A DNA stretch of 64,000 nucleotides from Bacteroidota bacterium (GTDB taxonomy: Bacteria; Bacteroidota; Bacteroidia; 2-12-FULL-35-15), in assembly GCA_025963725.1 (NCBI GenBank), contig JAOQAE010000004.1:369616-433615 (forward strand), read 5' to 3'. The translations under genes were made by a program, and so were the position numbers. This document shows positions 16,301-24,345 of this stretch, piece by piece (positions within the stretch are counted from its first letter, which is position 1; each line of letters starts with the position of its first letter). The notes beneath the pieces are model-generated. The model ran no database searches, was not told where the DNA came from, and saw only the letters and a program-made list of their open reading frames with translations.

Positions 16301-18853
16301 GATAACGCAGCATTCACTTATTCGTCCTCTACGTATTGCCAGACAGGCGCTGATCCTTCCGCGAACATCACCGGAACACCGGGAGGCGTGTTCAGCGTGT
16401 CGCCGTCCACAGGACTTGTGATCGATACACTGTCGGGGCTGATCGACCTGAGCGCAAGCGCACTCGGAACGTATAGCATTACATACCAGACAAACGGTGT
16501 TTGTCCAAGCAACAGCATTGTTACAGTTACCATCACAACTGCACCAAGCGCGCTGTTTGGCTATCCGCTCAGCTTCTGTTCTTCCGATCCGAACCCAACA
16601 CCTGTGTTCGGCCCTGGCGCCAGCGCAGGTACATTCTCGGCAAGCGCCGGCGGACTTGTGTTTGCAGATCCTGCAACAGGCGAGATCGACCTTGCGAATT
16701 CAACAGCCGGAACCTATGTGATCACCAATTCAATTGCCGCAGGCGGCGGATGTGCTGCTGCCTCTGCAATGGATACAGTTACCATCAACCAGGCCGCAAC
16801 AGTTACTGCTGGCCTTAATGATACCATCTGCGAGCTCGGAACAATGTTGCTCACAGGAACCATGGGCGGAAGCGCAAGCTCTGTACTGTGGACCACCAAC
16901 GGCTCGGGGAACTTTAGCGATGCAACGCTGTTGAACCCTGTTTATACGCCTTCAGCGGCGGATGTGGCCGCAGGTACAGTTGTATTGACGATCACTACAA
17001 ACGACCCTGCAGGCGGATGTAATGCGGTAACAGACTTTACCCTGTTATCTATCACTCCGCTCGACAGTGCAGCCTTCACTTATTCGGGAAGCACATTTTG
17101 CCAGTCGGGTACCGATCCTGTTCCAGCAATTACAGGTGTTACAGGCGGTGTGTTCAGCGCAAGTCCGGGCGGGATCTCTATCAATACCTCAACCGGTGTG
17201 ATCGACCTGAGCGCAAGTACGCTCGGAACATACACCGTAGTGTACACAACCAACGGGCCTTGCCCAAGCACAGACACAGCAACCGTGACCATTTCAACGG
17301 CTCCTGTTGCCACATTCTCCTTCTCAGGCGCAGCAACGTCATTCTGCCAGTCGGGAAGCAATCCAACGCCTGTATTCGCTTCAGGCGCAAGCGCAGGTAC
17401 ATTCACTGCAAGTCCTTCGGGATTAGTGTTTGTGAGCCCTTCAACAGGACAGGTTGACCTTGCCAACTCAGCGCCGGGTACATACACGATCGTGAATAAC
17501 ATTGTTGCTGCAGGCGGTTGTGCCGCTTCGGTAGATTCATTAACCATCACCATCAATGTTCCTGCAACAGTGAATGCCGGAACAGACACGGCGGTTTGTG
17601 CAGGCGCAACATATACCACCGCAGGAAGCATTGGCGGAAGCGCTAGCAGTGCAACATGGACCTCAAGCGGTTCCGGTGCGTTCGACAACTCGGCGCTCTT
17701 AAACGCAACGTATACGCCTTCTGTGGCAGATACAGCTGCAGGTACTGTTACCCTGTACTTAACAACAGATGATCCTTCAGGAGTTTGTAACGGGGTGCTC
17801 GATAGCATGGTGCTTACCATCACACCGTTGCCGCAAACGCCTTCCGTGACCAATCCTTCGCCATACTGCGCAGGATCGGCGGTTGGCCCGATCACCTTCT
17901 CCGGTGCGGGAGGAAGCGTTAACTGGTATTCCGATGCTGCTTTAACAACGAATATCGGAACAGGAAACCCGTTCACACCAACAGGCATCACAGGTACAAC
18001 AACAATTTATGCAACAGAAACAGTCGGCTCCTGCACAAGCTACTCATCAGCGGTAACCATCACGTTCAACCCGCTGCCGGTGGCCGATTCTACAAATGCA
18101 GTGATCACAGGCGCAACCTGCGGCGATTCCACGGGAGCCATCACAGGCGTAACGATCGTTTCAGGACAAAGCCCTTATACCTACCTGTGGCAGGATGTTT
18201 CCGGCAACAACGTAGGCGATTCACTGAATCTTTCGAATGTTGGCCCGGGTGTTTACACGCTCACCATTACCGATGGAAACGGCTGTGTGGCCATGATCGG
18301 CGGAGGTTCGTCATTTAACGTTACTTCCACAAGCGGTGTAGTTGCATCCTTCACGGCAACGCCATCAACAGGTGAAAAACCGTTGCCTGTAAGCTTTACC
18401 AACACAAGCACCGGCGGTGTAAGCTTCCTGTGGCAGTTCCCTGACGGCAGCGCGGATACAAGCTTTAACTCGAGCTATATCTTCACGCAGCTGGGCAGCA
18501 ACAATGTGTGCCTCATCGCCGATAACGGCGTAGGCTGTATCGATACGGCCTGCACCACCATTGATGTGTTCATTAACTCGGTATTTGTGATCCCTAACGT
18601 GTTTACGCCAAACGGCGATAACGTGAACGACGTATTTACCGTGAAAAATGTAGGCCTTGAAACAATGGATGCGGAGATCTATAACCGCTGGGGACAGAAA
18701 GAATACGAATGGCATACCACCAACGGCGGCTGGGATGGCCGTACGGCTGCAGGAGTGCTGGTTCCCGACGGAACATACTTCTTCATCATCAGCGCAAAAG
18801 GGATCGATGGAGTGGAGTACTTTGAGAAAGGCTCATTCGAGCTGATCAGGTAA
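10400..18853 (+). CDS. Giant T9SS-secreted repeat protein (Ig-like/PKD-like arrays, type B sorting domain)
   Basis: A 2817-residue protein with signal peptide MKRILFFFAFIVLSSGSIFAQ. I use ATG 10400 because the signal peptide begins there. After an N-terminal Cys-rich globular region (to about residue 460) come seven 74-75 residue Ig-like repeats (A), a 165-residue C unit, nine repeats of about 91 residues resembling PKD-like domains (B), then two C-plus-D units of 254-256 residues, a further Ig-like domain, a SprB-like repeat (SPYTYLWQD, GVYTLTITDGNGC), a PKD domain and the CHU_C sorting domain (VFTPNGDNVNDVF, YNRWGQ, PDGTYFF). Each A and B repeat has two Cys, likely a disulfide. The A repeats have no acidic residue and are extremely Ser/Thr-rich. 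Expected role: exported by T9SS as a surface stalk or adhesin; ligand unknown. Confidence 0.93.
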   Translation: MKRILFFFAFIVLSSGSIFAQGSNCASATPFCGSATFANNTSTVSQAGPSYGCLGTQPNPAWFFVKTTGAGNMVYNISQVNTAGTGIDVDFIAWGPFASMANACNTLTGSCTGNHACSGNIEDCGYSTAAVETMTLVSPGAGQYYVILITNYADQNGTITFNQTSGPPSDCSITCPSVTSGNGYLLTNGSPVPSSVACSTAPFGMIASNNTPFGNPITPGVMISFTSNTNNTLQINWFENSSYVLCAGPVASGCGIQIPTSTNEDIQFSTMSPSATNDIQFCETSTADGNMPYQIVDVSSGTILNSGTWVTDALCTTVSFPPGTISGVATWSISPACPGCMTTTDWGYATFNPGVAPAGTYNVCYSFDPPGTCPTYTYCQNITVTNPNNPAWTTPAAMCANAASVNLNTLVTGTAGGTWSGTGVSGTSFNPAVSGPGTFSVTYTVGSGSCSATQSHNITVNPVPTVSISPASSTICAGASVTLTATPSLGGGTYSWAPGGATTSSITVTPGSTTTYTVTYTLSGCTGTATRLITVNPIPTVSVSSPAPICAGGSATLTATPSIGGGTYSWSPGGATTASITVSPASTTTYTVTYTLSGCTNTGTGTVTVNPAPTVSITPASATICAGQSATLTANPSVGGGTYSWAPGGATTATITVSPAGSTTYTVTYSLSGCSTTANRLITVNPVPTVTVNNPAAVCAGSSATLTATPSTGGGTYSWAPGGATTSSITVSPASTTTYTVTYSLAGCSGTGTGTVTINPVPTVSITPASSTICAGQSASLTANPSLGGGTYSWAPGGATTSTITVSPASSTTYTVTYSLSGCTTTATRLITVNPVPTVSVNTPAAICAGTSTTLTATPAPGGGTYSWSPGGATTQSITVSPASSTTYTVTYTLTGCSGTGTSTVTVNPQPTVSITPATSTICVGASASLTANPSLGGGTYSWAPGGATTASVTVSPASTTTYTVTYTLAGCTATGTRVVTVNPMDNAAFTYSSSTYCQTGADPSATITGLPGGTFSSSPGGLVFLSTSTGQIDVSASALNTYTVTYTTNGTCPNTSSVNITISSAPAATFSYAGPYCQSAANPTPTFSGGGSAGTFSSTGGLVFVNVNTGQINLSASTPGTYTVTNTIAASGGCASAVATNTITINPSPVITATPASQTICSGSATSIALSSSIGGTSYSWTVSQTGTSGASAGSGSSIAQTLTATGAVNGTATYTVTSLSGGCAGNTLIITITVKPVPTVTPSPVAQTICSGNTTSITLTGSLAGTTFAWGAPTQTAASGGTASSGSSIVQTLNATGAGAGTVTYNVVPTANGCPGASVPVVITVNPAPVATATPAVSTICSGAPTSVSLTSTVGGTTFNWTAANGTGISGAASGSGSAISQVLTNSSAVVAAGTYTVTPSASGCPGGTITVTVNVNPVPNVTPSPASQTICSGTATSISLSGTVAGTTFAWGAPTQSAATGGAAGSGSSITQTLTSTGAGAGTVTYNVIPTANGCPGAGVPVVINVNPVPFVTATPASATICSGASTAINLTSFTAGTTFSWTASNGAGISGAVAGSGASIIQSLTNSGTTTGTATYTVTPSASGCPGAPITVTITVNPVPNVTATPSGQSICSGSTTGIALSSTVAGTTFAWGAPAQTGATGGTSGSGSSIAQVLTASGTTTGTVTYNITPTANGCPGTPLAVSITVEPNPTVNATPSSSSICSGTATSIALSSNIAGTGFTWTATASGASGESAGSGSSISQVLTATGTSAGTVTYNVTATTPAGCTATMPPVTVTVNPTPDVSATPVGATICSGATTGIALTSSVSGTTFTWTASQTGASGATAGSGSSIAQVLTATGSTPGSVVYTITPSASGCASGSPVSVTIAVNPLPVVTATPSSQNICDAAATSISLTSSLGSTTFNWTVSQTNVTGAAAGTGTSISQLLDLVSATTAGSAVYTITPTDNGCAGSPVTVTVNVNPIDNAAFTYSSSTYCQTGADPSANITGTPGGVFSVSPSTGLVIDTLSGLIDLSASALGTYSITYQTNGVCPSNSIVTVTITTAPSALFGYPLSFCSSDPNPTPVFGPGASAGTFSASAGGLVFADPATGEIDLANSTAGTYVITNSIAAGGGCAAASAMDTVTINQAATVTAGLNDTICELGTMLLTGTMGGSASSVLWTTNGSGNFSDATLLNPVYTPSAADVAAGTVVLTITTNDPAGGCNAVTDFTLLSITPLDSAAFTYSGSTFCQSGTDPVPAITGVTGGVFSASPGGISINTSTGVIDLSASTLGTYTVVYTTNGPCPSTDTATVTISTAPVATFSFSGAATSFCQSGSNPTPVFASGASAGTFTASPSGLVFVSPSTGQVDLANSAPGTYTIVNNIVAAGGCAASVDSLTITINVPATVNAGTDTAVCAGATYTTAGSIGGSASSATWTSSGSGAFDNSALLNATYTPSVADTAAGTVTLYLTTDDPSGVCNGVLDSMVLTITPLPQTPSVTNPSPYCAGSAVGPITFSGAGGSVNWYSDAALTTNIGTGNPFTPTGITGTTTIYATETVGSCTSYSSAVTITFNPLPVADSTNAVITGATCGDSTGAITGVTIVSGQSPYTYLWQDVSGNNVGDSLNLSNVGPGVYTLTITDGNGCVAMIGGGSSFNVTSTSGVVASFTATPSTGEKPLPVSFTNTSTGGVSFLWQFPDGSADTSFNSSYIFTQLGSNNVCLIADNGVGCIDTACTTIDVFINSVFVIPNVFTPNGDNVNDVFTVKNVGLETMDAEIYNRWGQKEYEWHTTNGGWDGRTAAGVLVPDGTYFFIISAKGIDGVEYFEKGSFELIR
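11783..13348 (+). repeat. Seven-copy Ig-like repeat array (A units), two-unit periodicity
   Basis: Units of 75 and 74 codons alternate strictly. Odd units begin PTVSI(S/T)PA..TIC, even units begin PTV(S/T)V..PA.(I/V)CAG. The higher-order period is 149 codons, 447 bp, confirmed by the spacing of the GGTACCTATTCATGGGC-type core near 11873 and 12320. Confidence 0.9.
13349..13843 (+). repeat. Solitary C unit between the A and B arrays
   Basis: A 165-codon unit containing two related halves (NAAFTYSSSTYCQTGADPSA and ATFSYAGPYCQSAANPTP). Related units recur at 16298 and 17060, each followed there by a D unit. Confidence 0.8.
13844..16297 (+). repeat. Nine-copy PKD-like repeat array (B units)
   Basis: 818 codons, nine units of about 91 residues with the frame TICSG..T.I.L.S, GTTF.W, GSG.SI.Q.L and GCPG. 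Units 2, 4 and 6 share FAWGAP while units 3 and 5 share WTA..G.GISGA, giving a second two-unit periodicity of about 546 bp. Confidence 0.88.
16298..17827 (+). repeat. Tandem duplication of a C-plus-D unit
   Basis: 16298-17059 (254 codons) and 17060-17827 (256 codons) share the order: NAAFTYSSSTYCQTGADP-like half, second half ending GTY.I.N.I.A.GGC, then a D domain (TVTAGLNDTICELGTMLL or TVNAGTDTAVCAGATYTT). Confidence 0.85.
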
Positions 18854-18876
18854 CCGGAAATAAATAAAATTCAGGG

Positions 18877-18915
18877 ACCGGGAAGATCTGTAAAATGTTC
18901 TTCCCGGTTTTTTTT
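18877..18915 (+). terminator. Rho-independent terminator of the giant gene
   Basis: ACCGGGAAGA (18877-18886) pairs perfectly with TCTTCCCGGT (18899-18908), followed by eight T. It separates the giant gene from the ribosomal operon. Confidence 0.93.
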
Positions 18916-19042
18916 CTCTTTTTTTTTCGGAATTAATAATTTTTCGTCCCGTCAAAAAGCCCGTTAAATCAGAATTTTGTGCGTTTTCGACGATTTGACG
19001 AATATTTTTTCAGGAAAACAGAACTTTTTTTTGAACGTGCTA

Positions 19043-19071
19043 TTGTTTATAATAAATAATTATTACCTTTG
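19043..19071 (+). promoter_or_regulatory. Promoter of the ribosomal (str-S10-spc-alpha) operon
   Basis: TTG at 19043-19045, an 18-base spacer and TACCTTTG at 19064-19071, a full match to TAnnTTTG. Transcription would start near 19076. The region 18916-19042 is AT-rich and shows nothing else I can name. Confidence 0.75.
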
Positions 19072-19075
19072 CCCT

Positions 19076-19092
19076 CCCCAAAAAAGCGGGGG
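19076..19092 (+). promoter_or_regulatory. Small GC hairpin at the predicted 5' end of the operon mRNA
   Basis: CCCC (19076-19079) can pair with GGGG (within 19088-19092) across AAAAAAGC, followed by TTTATTTTATTTT. It sits at or just after the predicted start of transcription and could cap or attenuate the transcript. Confidence 0.35.
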
Positions 19093-19139
19093 TTTATTTT
19101 ATTTTAAGAAAAAACTGATAAAAATTTAATACCAGAAAA

Positions 19140-19559
19140 ATGCCTACTATCCAGCAATTAGTGCGTAAAGGAAGAACAAAAGCTGCTAACAGAAGTAAAT
19201 CTGCAGCTCTTGAATCAAGCCCTCAGAAACGTGGAGTATGTACCCGTGTTTATACAACCACCCCTAAAAAGCCAAACTCAGCAATGAGAAAGGTTGCCCG
19301 TGTTCGTTTAACGAACAAAAAAGAGGTGAATGCATACATTCCGGGAGAAGGCCACAACCTTCAGGAACACTCGATCGTTCTGATCCGCGGTGGAAGGGTA
19401 AAAGATCTTCCGGGAGTACGTTACCACATTGTGCGTGGTGCATTGGATACATCCGGAGTTGACGGACGTAACCAGAGGCGTTCAAAATACGGAACTAAAA
19501 AACCAAAAGCAGGAGCTAAAGGAGCACCGGCTAAAGGAGCACCGGCTAAAAAGAAATAA
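19140..19559 (+). CDS. rpsL: 30S ribosomal protein S12
   Basis: 139 residues. The decoding-centre loops are intact: [13 protein letters not shown] with Lys43, and [14 protein letters not shown] with Lys88 and Asp89, the residues that are changed in streptomycin-resistant or accuracy mutants of other bacteria, so the wild-type state is predicted. The protein is about 15 residues longer than the E. coli form because of a basic tail [12 protein letters not shown] made by a tandem 15-bp duplication. First gene of the operon, 64 bases after the predicted transcription start. Confidence 0.98.
   Translation: MPTIQQLVRKGRTKAANRSKSAALESSPQKRGVCTRVYTTTPKKPNSAMRKVARVRLTNKKEVNAYIPGEGHNLQEHSIVLIRGGRVKDLPGVRYHIVRGALDTSGVDGRNQRRSKYGTKKPKAGAKGAPAKGAPAKKK
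19521..19550 (+). repeat. Exact 15-bp tandem duplication in the rpsL tail
   Basis: GGAGCACCGGCTAAA occurs twice in a row (19521-19535, 19536-19550), encoding GAPAK twice; a decayed third unit (GGAGCTAAA) precedes it. Confidence 0.9.
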
Positions 19560-19628
19560 AGAGAACCGGGTAAGGATTTGAGTAAGGAAACCCCTGAAGC
19601 AACAAATACGAGCCCTAAATAAATAACA

Positions 19629-20096
19629 ATGAGAAAGACCAAAGCAAAAAAGAGAATCCTTTTACCGGATCCAAAATTTAACGATGTGTTAGTTACACGT
19701 TTCGTGAATAACCTGATGTATGATGGCAAAAAAAGCATTTCGTACGATGTGTTTTATGATGCAATCGATATCGTTCAGAAAAGAACGGAAGCTGACGGCC
19801 TGGAGACATGGAAAAAAGCGTTAAGCAATGTAACACCCGCTGTTGAGGTTCGTTCCCGCAGGGTTGGTGGTGCAACTTTCCAGATCCCTTCTGAGATCCG
19901 CCCGGAAAGAAAAGTATCAATGGGTATCAAATGGATGATCCTTTATGCTCGCAAGCGTAACGAAAAATCAATGGCTGCGAAATTAGCAGGGGAGATCGTT
20001 GCTGCTTCAAAAGAAGAAGGCGCTGCTTTCAAAAAGAAAGAAGACGTTCATAAAATGGCAGAAGCGAACAAAGCGTTCTCTCACTTCCGTTTTTAA
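19629..20096 (+). CDS. rpsG: 30S ribosomal protein S7
   Basis: 155 residues, normal length. Begins [20 protein letters not shown] and contains [15 protein letters not shown] and [20 protein letters not shown], the beta-hairpin region that contacts 16S rRNA and the E-site tRNA. It organises the 3' major domain of 16S rRNA. Lies 69 bases after rpsL; its stop codon is the first part of a long hairpin (20095-20130) that may modulate read-through to fusA. Confidence 0.98.
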   Translation: MRKTKAKKRILLPDPKFNDVLVTRFVNNLMYDGKKSISYDVFYDAIDIVQKRTEADGLETWKKALSNVTPAVEVRSRRVGGATFQIPSEIRPERKVSMGIKWMILYARKRNEKSMAAKLAGEIVAASKEEGAAFKKKEDVHKMAEANKAFSHFRF

Positions 20097-20130
20097 ATAA
20101 TGTTGGCGCTTTAGCGACTTACATTATTTT
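20095..20130 (+). promoter_or_regulatory. Hairpin between rpsG and fusA, possible attenuator
   Basis: AAATAATGT (20095-20103) pairs perfectly with ACATTATTT (20121-20129), with an inner CGC-TTTA-GCG stem, followed by TTTTATCC. The left arm overlaps the rpsG stop codon. A second short stem ATCCC/GGGAT follows at 20131-20150. Confidence 0.5.
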
Positions 20131-20183
20131 ATCCCTGCGTAGGCCGGGATCTTTAAATTAAGAATAAAAGAAAGAAAGATAAA

Positions 20184-22301
20184 ATGTCAGATTTAAAATA
20201 TACAAGGAACATCGGGATCGCTGCCCACATTGATGCTGGTAAAACAACAACAACTGAGCGGATCCTTTATTACACTGGTGTTAATCACAAGATCGGTGAG
20301 GTGCATGATGGAGCTGCTACTATGGACTGGATGGTTCAGGAGCAGGAGCGTGGTATAACAATCACATCAGCAGCAACTACCTGTTTCTGGAATTACCGCG
20401 GTGATAAATACAAAGTAAACATTATCGATACCCCGGGCCACGTGGATTTCACCGTTGAGGTGAACCGTTCATTACGTGTACTCGATGGTCTTGTTTTCCT
20501 GTTCTCTGCAGTTGACGGTGTTGAGCCGCAATCAGAGACCAACTGGAGGCTTGCAAATAACTACAACGTAACCCGTTTGGGATTCGTAAATAAAATGGAC
20601 CGTTCCGGTGCCGACTTTTTAAATGTTGTAAAACAGGTAAAAGAAGTATTGGGAGGTAATCCATTGCCATTGCAGCTGCCTATCGGTGCTGAAGAAACAT
20701 TTATCGGTGTTGTCGACCTGATCAACAACCGCGGTATTGTTTGGAATGAAGAAGACAAGGGAATGACCTTCAAAGAAGTTCCTATCCCGGAAGATATGCA
20801 GGAAGATGTAACTTATTGGAGAGGCCAGCTTCTTGAAGCGATCGCTGAATTCGATGAGTCACTGATGGAGAAATTCTTCGAAGACCCGAACTCGATCACA
20901 GAAAGAGAAGTACTTACCGCTTTGCGCCAGGCTTGCCTCGCAAACAAAGTGGTTCCTATGGTTTGCGGATCATCTTTCAAAAACAAAGGTGTTCAGACCA
21001 TGCTTGACCTTGTTATGGAATTAATGCCTTCTCCTTTGGATAAGGACGTTACCCATGGCATCAACCCTGACACTGATGAGCCTGTTACACGTAAACCGGA
21101 TGTAAAAGAGCCGTTCACAGCCCTTGCATTTAAGATCGCAACCGATCCGTTTGTAGGCCGTTTATGTTTCTTCCGCGCTTATGCAGGCCGTCTGGATGCA
21201 GGTTCTTATGTACTGAACACACGCAGCGGGAACAAAGAGCGTATTTCACGTATCTTCCAGATGCACGCGAACAAGCAGAATGCAATTGAATTCATTGAAG
21301 CAGGAGATATCGGAGCAGCAGTTGGATTTAAGGACATTCGTACAGGAGATACCTTATGTGATGAAAAACACCCGATCGTTCTTGAGGCGATGAACTTCCC
21401 TGAGCCGGTTATCGGTATCGCTATCGAGCCAAAAACACAGGCCGATCTTGATAAATTAGGCGTAGCCCTTAACAAGCTTGCTGAAGAAGATCCTACATTC
21501 CGCGTTAAAACGGATGAGGACAGCGGACAAACGATCGTTAGCGGTATGGGTGAGCTTCACCTTGAGATCATCGTTGACCGTTTGAAGCGCGAGTTCAAAG
21601 TGGAAGTAAACCAGGGAGCTCCCCAGGTATCTTACAAAGAAACGATCAACGGTTCTGTTGAGCACCGTGAAGTATATAAGAAACAGTCCGGTGGACGCGG
21701 TAAATTTGCCGACATTAAATTTGTGGCATCTCCTGTTGACGCTGATTGGGATATTGTTAAGGATGGCGGATTACAGTTCATCAACGAGATCTCCGGTGGT
21801 AACATTCCACGCGAATTCATCCCTGCAGTTGAAAAAGGATTCAAGCAGGCAATGGTAAACGGAGTATTGGCCGGCTACCCGATGGATTCCCTGAAGATCC
21901 GCTTAATTGATGGTTCTTACCACAACGTCGATTCAGATGCACTGTCATTTGAGATCGCAGCACGCACAGCTTTCCGTGAGGCATTGCCAAAATGTAAGCC
22001 TGTATTGTTAGAGCCGATCATGAAAATTGAGGTTCTCACACCGGAGCAGAACATGGGTGATGTTGTAGGGGATTTGAACAAGCGCCGCGGACAGATCGAG
22101 GGAATGGACTCCAAAGGAGTTACCCAGGTGATCAAGGCAAAAGTACCACTGTCGGAAATGTTCGGTTATGTAACACAGTTGCGTACCATCACTTCAGGAC
22201 GTGCTACCAGCACCATGGAATTCGACCACTATGCAGAAACTCCGCGCGCAATCGCAGATGAGGTGATCGCTAAATCAAAAGGTAAAACAGAAAAAGTATA
22301 A
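20184..22301 (+). CDS. fusA: Translation elongation factor G
   Basis: 705 residues, full length. GTPase motifs are all present: [14 protein letters not shown] (14-27), RGITI (56-60), DTPGHVDF (82-89) and [10 protein letters not shown]. Domain IV holds the translocation tip region [16 protein letters not shown], and the C-terminus carries [17 protein letters not shown]. Catalyses GTP-driven translocation on the ribosome. Many Bacteroidota also have a second EF-G used in ribosome recycling; this operon-encoded copy should be the translocase. tuf is not next to it, unlike in E. coli; rpsJ follows after 27 bases. Confidence 0.97.
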   Translation: MSDLKYTRNIGIAAHIDAGKTTTTERILYYTGVNHKIGEVHDGAATMDWMVQEQERGITITSAATTCFWNYRGDKYKVNIIDTPGHVDFTVEVNRSLRVLDGLVFLFSAVDGVEPQSETNWRLANNYNVTRLGFVNKMDRSGADFLNVVKQVKEVLGGNPLPLQLPIGAEETFIGVVDLINNRGIVWNEEDKGMTFKEVPIPEDMQEDVTYWRGQLLEAIAEFDESLMEKFFEDPNSITEREVLTALRQACLANKVVPMVCGSSFKNKGVQTMLDLVMELMPSPLDKDVTHGINPDTDEPVTRKPDVKEPFTALAFKIATDPFVGRLCFFRAYAGRLDAGSYVLNTRSGNKERISRIFQMHANKQNAIEFIEAGDIGAAVGFKDIRTGDTLCDEKHPIVLEAMNFPEPVIGIAIEPKTQADLDKLGVALNKLAEEDPTFRVKTDEDSGQTIVSGMGELHLEIIVDRLKREFKVEVNQGAPQVSYKETINGSVEHREVYKKQSGGRGKFADIKFVASPVDADWDIVKDGGLQFINEISGGNIPREFIPAVEKGFKQAMVNGVLAGYPMDSLKIRLIDGSYHNVDSDALSFEIAARTAFREALPKCKPVLLEPIMKIEVLTPEQNMGDVVGDLNKRRGQIEGMDSKGVTQVIKAKVPLSEMFGYVTQLRTITSGRATSTMEFDHYAETPRAIADEVIAKSKGKTEKV

Positions 22302-22328
22302 TCTAACGAACGTTCTTTATATAAAATC

Positions 22329-22637
22329 ATGAGCCAGAAAATCAGAATCAAATTAAAATCTTACGATTTCAACTTAGTTGATAAATCCGCGGAGAAGATT
22401 GTTAAAACGGTAAAAATGACCGGAGCCGTTGTAAGTGGACCAATTCCATTGCCAACACACAAAAAGATCTACACTGTTTTACGTTCACCGCACGTTAACA
22501 AAAAAGCACGTGAGCAGTTTCAGTTATGCTCTTACAAAAGATTGCTTGACATCTACAACTCAACTTCCAAAACAGTTGACGCTTTAATGAAGCTTGAATT
22601 GCCTAGCGGAGTAGAAGTAGAGATCAAAGCATCTTAA
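22329..22637 (+). CDS. rpsJ: 30S ribosomal protein S10
   Basis: 102 residues, normal length, with [20 protein letters not shown] and the loop [22 protein letters not shown], which packs on 16S rRNA in the head. It begins the S10 section, here fused to the str section without a visible promoter (27-base gap after fusA). S10 in other bacteria also joins NusB in antitermination. Confidence 0.98.
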   Translation: MSQKIRIKLKSYDFNLVDKSAEKIVKTVKMTGAVVSGPIPLPTHKKIYTVLRSPHVNKKAREQFQLCSYKRLLDIYNSTSKTVDALMKLELPSGVEVEIKAS

Positions 22638-22673
22638 TTAACAGAAAAGTAAAAACAAATAAATAAATAAACA

Positions 22674-23297
22674 ATGTCTGGAATAATAGGTAAAAAAATT
22701 GGAATGACCAGTGTTTTCGGTGCCAATGGTAAATATATACCATGCACAGTTATCGAAGCCGGTCCTTGCGTTGTTACGCAAGTAAAAACCTTGGAGAAAG
22801 ACGGGTATGCTTCAGTACAGTTGGCTTTCGGCGAAAAGAAGGAAAAACACACTTCTTCTGCAATGAAAGGCCACTTTGCAAAAGCCGCTACCACTCCTAA
22901 ACGTAAGATTGTCGAGTTTAAGGAATTTACCATGGAAAAAAACCTTGGTGAGACCGTTACAGTTGAATTATTTGCAGAAGGCGATTTCGTTGATGTTGCA
23001 GGTACTTCAAAAGGTAAAGGATGGCAGGGTGTTGTAAAGCGCCATGGCTTCAGCGGGGTTGGACACGCAAATAAATCTCACGGTCAGCATGACAGGGAGA
23101 GGGCACCGGGATCCCTGGGAGCTTCTTCATGGCCATCACGCGTATTCAAAGGAATGAGAATGGGCGGACGTATGGGCGGAGATCGCGTAAAAACACAAAA
23201 CTTAGAGGTAATTAAAGTGATTGCGGAAAAAAATCTTTTGATCATCAAAGGTTCTGTCGCAGGCGCAAAAGGCTCATTCGTTACAATAGAGAAGTAA
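22674..23297 (+). CDS. rplC: 50S ribosomal protein L3
   Basis: 207 residues with [18 protein letters not shown] at the N-terminus and the peptidyl-transferase-reaching loop [20 protein letters not shown] followed by [21 protein letters not shown]3 starts 50S assembly. Follows rpsJ by 36 bases. Confidence 0.98.
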   Translation: MSGIIGKKIGMTSVFGANGKYIPCTVIEAGPCVVTQVKTLEKDGYASVQLAFGEKKEKHTSSAMKGHFAKAATTPKRKIVEFKEFTMEKNLGETVTVELFAEGDFVDVAGTSKGKGWQGVVKRHGFSGVGHANKSHGQHDRERAPGSLGASSWPSRVFKGMRMGGRMGGDRVKTQNLEVIKVIAEKNLLIIKGSVAGAKGSFVTIEK

Positions 23298-23362
23298 TTT
23301 GGTCCGCCTTAAGGCAGATTAATACTTGACTATTCAACAATTTTACAAATCAACAATTCACA

Positions 23363-23992
23363 ATGGAAGTATCAGTAGTAAATATAAGCGGTAAAGCAAC
23401 CTCCAAGAAGGTAAGCTTAAACGATGCGATCTTTGGCATCGAGCCGAATGACCATGCTATTTACCTGGATGTTAAACAACATCTGGCAAATAAGCGCCAG
23501 GGAACTCATAAATCGAAAGAAAGAAATGAAGTTTCCGGATCAACTAAAAAATTAAAGAAGCAAAAAGGAACAGGCGGAGCCCGTGCAGGTAGCATTAAGT
23601 CCGGTACCATCGTAGGTGGTGGACGTATCTTCGGACCACGCCCTAGGGATTACTCCTTTAAGCTGAACAAAAAGCTGAAGCGTCTTGCACGTATGTCGGC
23701 ACTGGCTTACAAAGCAAAAGAAAGCAATCTGACCATCCTGGAAGATTTCAGCTTCGATGCTCCTAAGACAAAAAAATATGCTGATTTGATCAGTAATTTA
23801 AAGCTTTCCGATAAAAAAACACTATTGGTGTTGGGGGAATCAAATAAAAACGTATATTTGTCGTCCCGAAATTTGACCAACACGAAAGTTGTAACTGTTT
23901 CAGATTTAAACACTTACGATATTTTGAATGCTCAAAGCCTATTATTGGTAGAGGGAGCAGTAACAGAAATTGAAAATTTATTAAGTAATTAA
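23363..23992 (+). CDS. rplD: 50S ribosomal protein L4
   Basis: 209 residues. The exit-tunnel loop is recognisable in [19 protein letters not shown], followed by [21 protein letters not shown]4 in E. coli represses its own S10 operon; no equivalent leader is evident here. The 65-base gap after rplC ends in a 21-base stretch almost identical to that preceding rplQ. Confidence 0.97.
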   Translation: MEVSVVNISGKATSKKVSLNDAIFGIEPNDHAIYLDVKQHLANKRQGTHKSKERNEVSGSTKKLKKQKGTGGARAGSIKSGTIVGGGRIFGPRPRDYSFKLNKKLKRLARMSALAYKAKESNLTILEDFSFDAPKTKKYADLISNLKLSDKKTLLVLGESNKNVYLSSRNLTNTKVVTVSDLNTYDILNAQSLLLVEGAVTEIENLLSN

Positions 23993-23996
23993 TAAG

Positions 23997-24287
23997 ATGA
24001 GCATAATTGTAAAACCGGTTATTACCGAGAAAATGACAGCACAGGGCGAGAAGCACAATCGCTTTGGCTTTGTAGTAGCGAAGACTGCTAACAAAGTACA
24101 GATAAAAGATGCTGTTGAAAAGCTTTACGGTGTAAGCGTAGAATCTGTAAACACTCAGAACTATGTAGGTAAAGTGAAAACCCGTAACACAACCCGCGGG
24201 TTGGCCATCGGGCGAGTAAACAAGCATAAAAAAGCGGTTGTGACCCTGAAAGCAGGCGATACAATTGATTTTTACGCAGGTATCTAA
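23997..24287 (+). CDS. rplW: 50S ribosomal protein L23
   Basis: 96 residues beginning IIVKPVITEKMTAQGEKHNRFGF, the family hallmark, with the tunnel-exit surface that docks SRP and trigger factor. Four bases after the rplD stop. Confidence 0.97.
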   Translation: MSIIVKPVITEKMTAQGEKHNRFGFVVAKTANKVQIKDAVEKLYGVSVESVNTQNYVGKVKTRNTTRGLAIGRVNKHKKAVVTLKAGDTIDFYAGI

Positions 24288-24345
24288 GAGAGAACATATT
24301 TATTAAATATACAGGTTTCCGGCCTGTGATAACAAAAACTGAGAG

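Noticed and set aside
17080-17991. 303-residue minus-strand ORF inside the giant gene
   Set aside because: The repeat gene has strong codon bias and few stops in other frames; the product is low-complexity Val/Ala/Pro-rich, with no start signal or domain. Same for the other antisense ORFs at 13627-16899.
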